Shown piece after piece: positions 6,489 to 10,892 of a stretch of 10,892 nt of DNA (positions are counted from its first letter, which is position 1; each line of letters starts with the position of its first letter). The notes beneath the pieces are model-generated. The model searched no databases, had not been told where the DNA came from, and saw only the letters and a program-made list of their open reading frames with translations. Made by a program: the position numbers and the translations under genes. Source of the DNA: CAVPRW01 sp046727435 [NCBI: bacterium] (GTDB taxonomy: Bacteria; Tectomicrobia; Entotheonellia; J063); the NCBI GenBank assembly GCA_046727435.1, contig JBKPCR010000377.1, positions 1 to 10,892 on the forward strand, given 5' to 3'.

Positions 6489-6502
6489 ATTCCTGCACTC
6501 AC

Positions 6503-6532
6503 TTGATTTCCCGACGCCCCTTCGACTAACAT
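6503..6532 (+). promoter_or_regulatory. Possible promoter of the ABC operon
   Basis: TTGATT (6503-6508) and TAACAT (6527-6532, 4 of 6) are spaced 18 nt apart, 49 nt upstream of the first operon ATG. It sits immediately right of the small inverted-repeat element. The rest of the 6060-6580 spacer shows no other good promoter pair. Confidence 0.35.
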
Positions 6533-6565
6533 AACAAACGATCCAGGCCCATTGGGGATCTAGGC

Positions 6566-6572
6566 AAGGAGG
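6566..6572 (+). promoter_or_regulatory. SD site deciding the start of the ABC ATPase gene
   Basis: AAGGAGG lies 8 nt before ATG 6581. It overlaps an in-frame GTG at 6572, which therefore cannot be the start. Confidence 0.75.
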
Positions 6573-6580
6573 TGGGAGGT

Positions 6581-7531
6581 ATGATCGAGGTAGAACAACT
6601 CAGCAAGACCTACGGGCCCATCAAAGCCATTGAGGACGTCTCATTCGCTGTGGAAAAGGGGGAAATTCTCGGGTTCCTCGGGCCAAACGGGGCGGGTAAG
6701 AGCACGACCATGCGCATTCTCACCTGCTTCATGCCGCCGACCAGCGGCACGGCACGCATCGCGGGCTACGATATCTTTAATGAGTCGCTGCAGGTGCGTC
6801 GCCGTCTCGGCTACGTGCCAGAGAATGCCCCACTCTACACCGACATGCCGGTGGTCAGCTTCCTCAAGTTCGCCGCGGAGGTGAAAGGTTTATCGCGCCG
6901 CGAACGTCTCCGACAGATCGGCCAGGTCATGGACGACTGCGGCATCAAGGATGTGCAGCATCGCTACATCGGCAAACTCTCCAAGGGTTATCGGCAGCGG
7001 GTGGCGCTCGCCCAGGCGCTACTGGGCAATCCAGATGTGCTCATCCTCGATGAGCCGACCATTGGACTTGACCCGCGCCAGATCATCGATATCCGTCAAT
7101 TGATCAAGGGGCTCGCTGGCCAGAAAACCGTCATCCTCAGCACGCATATTCTGCCCGAGGTGAGCATGACCTGCCAGCGCGTCATCATCATCAACCGCGG
7201 ACGGCTGGTGGCAGTTGATACCCCGGAAAACCTTACCACCAAGCTCCAGACCTCGTCACGTTTGCTCATTCGGGTCGAAGGCCCAGCGACGGAGGTCGTG
7301 CGGGCACTTGGGGCCGTTGCCGGTGTCCAAACGGTGAAGGAGGATGGCAGCGGTCCGGGCCAGATAGTGACCTGCATCATCGAATCCAAGAAAGATCGCG
7401 ACGTGCGCAAGGATGTCGCGGCGACCGTCGTGCGCCAGAATTGGGGCTTGCTCGAACTGCGGCCGGTGGATTTGACGTTGGAGGACGTATTTGTGCGCCT
7501 CGTCACCGAGGAGAAGGAGAGCACGGCATGA
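6581..7531 (+). CDS. ABC transporter ATP-binding protein, GldA-like
   Basis: The 316-residue ATPase powers the permease encoded next. Motifs: Walker A GPNGAGKST (34-42), a Q-loop region YVPENAPLY (78-86) with Glu in place of Gln, as is usual in the GldA/Nos/ABC-2 type, the signature LSKGYRQR (133-140), Walker B VLILDEPTIGLDP (153-165) and the switch histidine in STH (H190). A C-terminal domain of about 100 residues (RLLIRVEGPATEV onward) follows the ATPase core, as in drug- and polysaccharide-type ABC-2 ATPases. The protein is peripheral on the cytoplasmic membrane face. It is the first gene of the operon; its stop overlaps the next start as ATGA. GldA is named from flavobacterial gliding, but no other gliding gene is present here, so the name is one of family only and the substrate is unknown. 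Confidence 0.95.
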   Translation: MIEVEQLSKTYGPIKAIEDVSFAVEKGEILGFLGPNGAGKSTTMRILTCFMPPTSGTARIAGYDIFNESLQVRRRLGYVPENAPLYTDMPVVSFLKFAAEVKGLSRRERLRQIGQVMDDCGIKDVQHRYIGKLSKGYRQRVALAQALLGNPDVLILDEPTIGLDPRQIIDIRQLIKGLAGQKTVILSTHILPEVSMTCQRVIIINRGRLVAVDTPENLTTKLQTSSRLLIRVEGPATEVVRALGAVAGVQTVKEDGSGPGQIVTCIIESKKDRDVRKDVAATVVRQNWGLLELRPVDLTLEDVFVRLVTEEKESTA

Positions 7532-8298
7532 GCAGTTTCTGGCCCATCTTCAAGAGGGAACTGCGGGCATACTTTGTTTCTCCCATCGCCTATGTCGTGA
7601 TGGTGATGTTTCTGACGATCGCTGGCTATTTCTTCTACAGCAGTTTTGCGTTCTTCAATTTCATCGGGTTTCAGGCCATGAGCAACCCGATGATGGCCCG
7701 CAACCTCAATGTCACCGAAGGTGTGCTGCGCCCGTTATACGGCAACCTCGGGGTGGTCTTGCTGTTTATCATGCCACTCCTGACCATGCGACTGTTTGCG
7801 GAGGAGAAAAAGCAGGGGACCATCGAGCTGCTGCTGACCTACCCGGTGCGCGACCTGGCGGCTGTGCTGGCGAAATTTTCGGCCTGCCTGGCCGTGTATA
7901 CCATCATGCTCGCCCTTACCGCCGTCTACCCGGTCCTGCTCATCATCTTCGCACAGCCGGAAGTCGGACCCATTCTGGCCGGGTATTTGGGCTTATTCCT
8001 GCTCGGGGCTGCCTTTATCGCCCTGGGGGCGCTGGCCTCGTCGCTCACCGAGAATCAGATCGTCGCCGCTGCCATCAGCTTTGGGTTTTTACTGTTCTTC
8101 TGGGTCATCGGCTGGTCGTCGCAGTTCGCCGGCAGCGGCATCGGATGGCTGCTTTCACATCTCTCCCTATTGGAACATTTCGATAGTTTTCCCAAGGGGA
8201 TCATCGATACCAAAGATGTGATCTTCTACCTCAACTTTTTGGTGTTCTGTCTATTTCTGACCCTGCGCTCGCTTGAGTCGCATCACTGGAAGGGATAG
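7528..8298 (+). CDS. ABC-2 type permease, GldF-like
   Basis: The 256-residue integral membrane subunit would form the transport path with the preceding ATPase. It begins with the family N-terminus, FWPIFKRELRAYFVSPIAYV, where an amphipathic lead-in precedes the first helix. About six membrane segments are visible: near 18-38, 72-90, 117-147, 154-176, 181-200 and 230-248. The loop RLFAEEKKQGTIELLLTYPV is a hallmark of ABC-2/GldF permeases and is expected to contact the ATPase. The ATG at 7528 overlaps the ATPase stop (ATGA), which implies translational coupling; an SD-like GAGGAGAAGGAGAG lies just upstream in the preceding gene. Four nucleotides separate its stop from the next gene. The family is clear, the cargo is not. 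Confidence 0.93.
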   Translation: MSSFWPIFKRELRAYFVSPIAYVVMVMFLTIAGYFFYSSFAFFNFIGFQAMSNPMMARNLNVTEGVLRPLYGNLGVVLLFIMPLLTMRLFAEEKKQGTIELLLTYPVRDLAAVLAKFSACLAVYTIMLALTAVYPVLLIIFAQPEVGPILAGYLGLFLLGAAFIALGALASSLTENQIVAAAISFGFLLFFWVIGWSSQFAGSGIGWLLSHLSLLEHFDSFPKGIIDTKDVIFYLNFLVFCLFLTLRSLESHHWKG

Positions 8299-8302
8299 CA
8301 CC

Positions 8303-9733
8303 ATGGCTGACGCACACCAGCGGGGGCGTTCTTGGGTCCAACGCCTCTTTGGCCGCAACCTGCGATTCGGAACCAACCTGCTGATCGCTGCCATCGCTGT
8401 GCTGGGGATTATTGCCTTGGTGGAGGCGATCTCCCTGCGCCATAGCCATCGCTTCGACCTGACCGCCAACAAGCGCTACTCATTATCGCCACAAAGCCAA
8501 CAGCTCCTGGCGCAGCTCCCACAGACGGTGAAAGTGACAGCGTTTTACCAGGATACCCAGACGGGGCGGGAAGCAGCAAAGGACCTCCTGGATCAATACG
8601 CCTACTACGGCAAACAGTTTACCTACGAGTTCATCGATCCGGACCGCAACCCCGGCGTGGCCAAACGCTACGGCATCACGTCGTATGGCACGATTGTGCT
8701 GGAGAGTGGTGAAAAAGAGGAAAAGGTGCTGGTAGCCGATGAGGAGAACCTCACGAACGCCCTCTTGAAGGTTATTCGCGAGGGCAAAAAGGTGGTGTAC
8801 TTCCTCGAAGGACATGGTGAGCACTCGATCAACAATACGGAGCGGGAGGGGTATTCTGAAGCCAAACGCGCCATCGAAAGCCAAAATTACGTGGTGAAAT
8901 CGCTCAGCCTGCTCACCGAAGGTAAGCTGCCAGATGATGCCTCGATCGTGATCATTGCCGGCCCACGCAAGGACCTCCTCGAACCCGAACTGGCAGAGAT
9001 CACACGCTTTATCGAGCGTGGCGGCAAAGTCATGTTCCTGGTTGATCCGGAGGGTCCCACGGGTCTGCCACCATATCTGGCGGACTATGGCATTCAGGTC
9101 GTGGAAGGGGTGGTGGTGGACCTGGTCAGCCGCCTCTTCGGGGCGGACTATCTGATGCCGGTGATCACCACCTTTGAGCAGCACCCTATCACCAAGAACT
9201 TCGAGGTGGCGTGCTTCTTCCCAGTAGCGCTGGAGGTGAAGACCACCGATAAAATGCCCGAGCGGGTGAGCGCTCAAGTCTTGGCCAAGACCAGCCCCAA
9301 TAGCTGGCTCAAGCGTGACATGCAGGAACTCAAGGCGGAGTTACGCGGCGAAGGTCGTCCCCTCCTGAACGAGCGTCTCGATGAGAAGGGACCGGTGCCG
9401 GTGATCGCCGTGTCGACGGTGACACCTCGCCGCGAAGGTTCGACAGACAAAGATCCGAAAAAAGCACGCATTGTGGTATTCGGCGATTCGGATTTCGCCA
9501 GTAACAACTACCTCAACCTCTCCGGCAACCGCGACCTTTTCCTGAATACCGTGAGTTGGCTGGCGGAGGAGGAAAATCTCATCGCCATCCGGCCCAAGGA
9601 AGGTGGATCATTTTTCACCCCGGTAACGGCCACCCAAGAGCGGCTGATCTTCTGGCTATCGATGATCGTGCTGCCAGCAGTGGTCGTGGGGTCGGGTGTG
9701 GCAACCTACATGTGGAGGAGACAGAGCGGATGA
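8303..9733 (+). CDS. GldG-like ABC auxiliary protein (membrane-anchored, ABC_transp_aux type)
   Basis: The 476-residue product has an N-terminal membrane helix (about 25-43) after a short basic cytoplasmic segment. A large extracytoplasmic region follows, then a C-terminal helix (LIFWLSMIVLPAVVVGSGVA) with a short basic tail. Directly after the first helix comes the family motif FDLTANKRYSLSPQS (51-65), typical of the GldG N-terminal domain. YFLEGHGEHS and VFGDSDFASN are the conserved segments of the auxiliary (GATase-like or IFT52-like fold) domain. Such proteins accompany GldA/GldF transporters and probably form the outer part of the complex; their biochemical role is not known. The start chosen is ATG 8303, with GGAAGGG 8 nt upstream, 4 nt after the permease stop. 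A TTG at 8273 is in frame but would overlap the permease gene and lacks this SD. The stop overlaps the next start (ATGA). Confidence 0.9.
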   Translation: MADAHQRGRSWVQRLFGRNLRFGTNLLIAAIAVLGIIALVEAISLRHSHRFDLTANKRYSLSPQSQQLLAQLPQTVKVTAFYQDTQTGREAAKDLLDQYAYYGKQFTYEFIDPDRNPGVAKRYGITSYGTIVLESGEKEEKVLVADEENLTNALLKVIREGKKVVYFLEGHGEHSINNTEREGYSEAKRAIESQNYVVKSLSLLTEGKLPDDASIVIIAGPRKDLLEPELAEITRFIERGGKVMFLVDPEGPTGLPPYLADYGIQVVEGVVVDLVSRLFGADYLMPVITTFEQHPITKNFEVACFFPVALEVKTTDKMPERVSAQVLAKTSPNSWLKRDMQELKAELRGEGRPLLNERLDEKGPVPVIAVSTVTPRREGSTDKDPKKARIVVFGDSDFASNNYLNLSGNRDLFLNTVSWLAEEENLIAIRPKEGGSFFTPVTATQERLIFWLSMIVLPAVVVGSGVATYMWRRQSG

Positions 9734-10892
9734 GCTGGAAGACCACGCTGGGTCTCGTCGTCGTAGCCGCCCTCCTGGGTGGCTATTACTACTGGTACGA
9801 AGTCAAAGGTAGTGAGCAACGCAAGGCGGCGGAAGAGGTAGCGCAGCGCATCTTTCAACTCAAGAAAGACGCCATCGAAGCGGTGACGATCAGCCGCGGC
9901 CAAGAGATGATCAAGCTTGCCAAGGATGCCAACGAGGGCTGGACACTCATCGAGCCTGTGCGCACCAAAGCCGATCAACACACCGTGGATGAGGTCTTGG
10001 ATGGCCTGGTCGAGGGCAAGCGCGACAAGGTGATCGCCGAGCAGGCCGCCGATGTGGCCGATTTTGGCTTGAAAGAGCCCGCTATTGTCGTGCAAGCCAC
10101 CGTCAAAGACGCCGGTACCCCCATCATTCTGAACATCGGTGCCCGCACCCCTACGATGGGCGGCTATTACGCCCGCGAAGGGGAGCAGTCGAAGATCCTG
10201 ATGGTGCCCAACAGCCTGTATAGCAAGTTCGACAAAACCGTCTTTAACCTGCGCGATAAGACCATTCTGGTCCTGGATCAGACGCAGGTCAAGCGGATCG
10301 AAGTGCAGCAAGGGGACCAGGTCATCGCCGTCGAATCGGAGGGGGACAAAGGCTGGAAGGTCGTGGCGCCCCTGGAGGCCAAAGCGGACAAAACCAAAGT
10401 GAACGACTTGATTAGCACCGTCAACGCTGCCAGAGTGAAGGAGTTCCTTGACGATGCCCCGCAGGATCTGGCGAAGTATGGCCTGAACCCACCACGCTGG
10501 CGCCTGACGTTCTTCATCGGTGATGACCGAGCCGAGAAAAGTCTACTGCTCGGCGACGAGGATACCGCGAAAAGCGGTCTCAACGCCAAGCGTGGCGCCA
10601 TGGACAACGTGTTCCTGGTGGAAACCAAGCTACTTGAAAAACTCCCCAAAGAGCTGAGCGACTGGCGCGACCGCGCCCTGATGGTGGTCAAGCGGGACGA
10701 CATGGAGCGGGTGGAGATCCGCGACGGCGACAGCAAGCTTGAAGTAGCATGCGTCGAAAACTGCGGCAAAATCCCCGACGACCGCTGGCAGCTCAAGCAA
10801 CCGCTGGAGGCCAAGGCGGACGCGGTCAAAGTCCGAACCCTGCTGCGCAACCTCGAAGAGCTCAAGGCGAAATCCTTTATCAGTGAGGCAGC
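9730..10892 (+). CDS. DUF4340 protein with three internal repeats, C-terminus cut by window edge
   Basis: The frame is open from ATG 9730, overlapping the GldG-like stop, to the window end (387 complete codons). A hydrophobic N-terminal helix (LGLVVVAALLGGYYYW, 7-22) acts as signal anchor, so most of the protein is extracytoplasmic. Three copies of the DUF4340 unit are visible, each with a Gly/Arg-Trp, a short strand, P, and a K/A-D helix. They are GWTLIEPVRTKAD (W71), GWKVVAPLEAKAD (W209) and RWQLKQPLEAKAD (W353), spaced 138 and 144 residues. Units one and two are followed by a Y/F-G-L-x-P motif (DFGLKEP, KYGLNPP). DUF4340 genes are commonly the last member of GldA-GldF-GldG operons; the function is unknown, and a structural or scaffold role on the membrane outer face is inferred. 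The missing C-terminus lies beyond 10892. Confidence 0.88.
   Translation, partial: MSWKTTLGLVVVAALLGGYYYWYEVKGSEQRKAAEEVAQRIFQLKKDAIEAVTISRGQEMIKLAKDANEGWTLIEPVRTKADQHTVDEVLDGLVEGKRDKVIAEQAADVADFGLKEPAIVVQATVKDAGTPIILNIGARTPTMGGYYAREGEQSKILMVPNSLYSKFDKTVFNLRDKTILVLDQTQVKRIEVQQGDQVIAVESEGDKGWKVVAPLEAKADKTKVNDLISTVNAARVKEFLDDAPQDLAKYGLNPPRWRLTFFIGDDRAEKSLLLGDEDTAKSGLNAKRGAMDNVFLVETKLLEKLPKELSDWRDRALMVVKRDDMERVEIRDGDSKLEVACVENCGKIPDDRWQLKQPLEAKADAVKVRTLLRNLEELKAKSFISEA

Noticed and set aside
6216-6506. Plus-strand open frame of 96 codons
   Set aside because: It runs through the 12-bp hairpin and the inverted-repeat element and has no motif. An SD-like GAGGAGG precedes it, but the composition looks non-coding.
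6572-6580. GTG start for the ABC ATPase
   Set aside because: The GTG overlaps the AAGGAGG SD of the ATG at 6581.
8273-8302. TTG start for the GldG-like gene
   Set aside because: It would overlap the permease gene by 26 nt; ATG 8303 has its own SD and a normal 4-nt gap.
8483-9277. Minus-strand open frame of 264 codons
   Set aside because: It is opposite the GldG-like gene, which is firmly placed by operon overlaps and motifs.
9706-10865. Two minus-strand open frames (201 and 195 codons)
   Set aside because: They are opposite the DUF4340 gene, which has a signal anchor, repeats and an ATGA overlap with its upstream neighbour.

Overview
The window is ordinary bacterial chromosome of about 60% GC, with densely packed genes, Shine-Dalgarno (SD) motifs of the AGGAGG kind and sigma70-like promoters. 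The gene content (RNase Y, 5-formyltetrahydrofolate cyclo-ligase, and a GldA/GldF/GldG/DUF4340 operon) suggests a Gram-negative lineage outside the well-studied phyla, such as Methylomirabilota, Nitrospirota or a deltaproteobacterial relative. That placement is an impression from gene style, not a demonstrated assignment. No integrase, transposase, phage gene, CRISPR array, tRNA or rRNA is visible.

Left part (1-2448). A GalT-like nucleotidyltransferase gene runs leftward off the window edge. It diverges from a stand-alone GIY-YIG nuclease that resembles only the N-terminal half of UvrC but keeps the four-cysteine cluster. Convergent to the nuclease is a small two-helix membrane protein gene with a strong promoter and a clear SD site.

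Middle part (2449-6059). A long rod-like, 6S-RNA-type fold lies directly upstream of the cyclo-ligase gene (fau), which is followed after 6 nt by RNase Y (rny), read from a TTG start. A long palindromic repeat separates rny from a sirtuin gene whose motifs look like the SIRT5/CobB class. RNase Y, a possible 6S RNA and a sirtuin are housekeeping or regulatory functions (RNA turnover, RNA polymerase control, protein deacylation).

Spacer (6060-6580). About 520 nt without an intact gene. It holds the start-less 3' end of a membrane protein gene on the minus strand, a perfect 12-bp hairpin, an 82-bp element bounded by 14-bp inverted repeats, and a possible promoter.

Right part (6581-10892). A tightly coupled operon encodes an ABC ATPase (GldA-like), an ABC-2 permease (GldF-like), an auxiliary membrane-anchored extracytoplasmic protein (GldG-like) and a DUF4340 protein with three internal repeats that runs off the right edge. 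Stop/start overlaps or a 4-nt gap link them, so they probably form one envelope-associated ABC system with unknown substrate. The most interesting non-coding signal is the candidate 6S RNA. I saw no clearly new multi-gene system.
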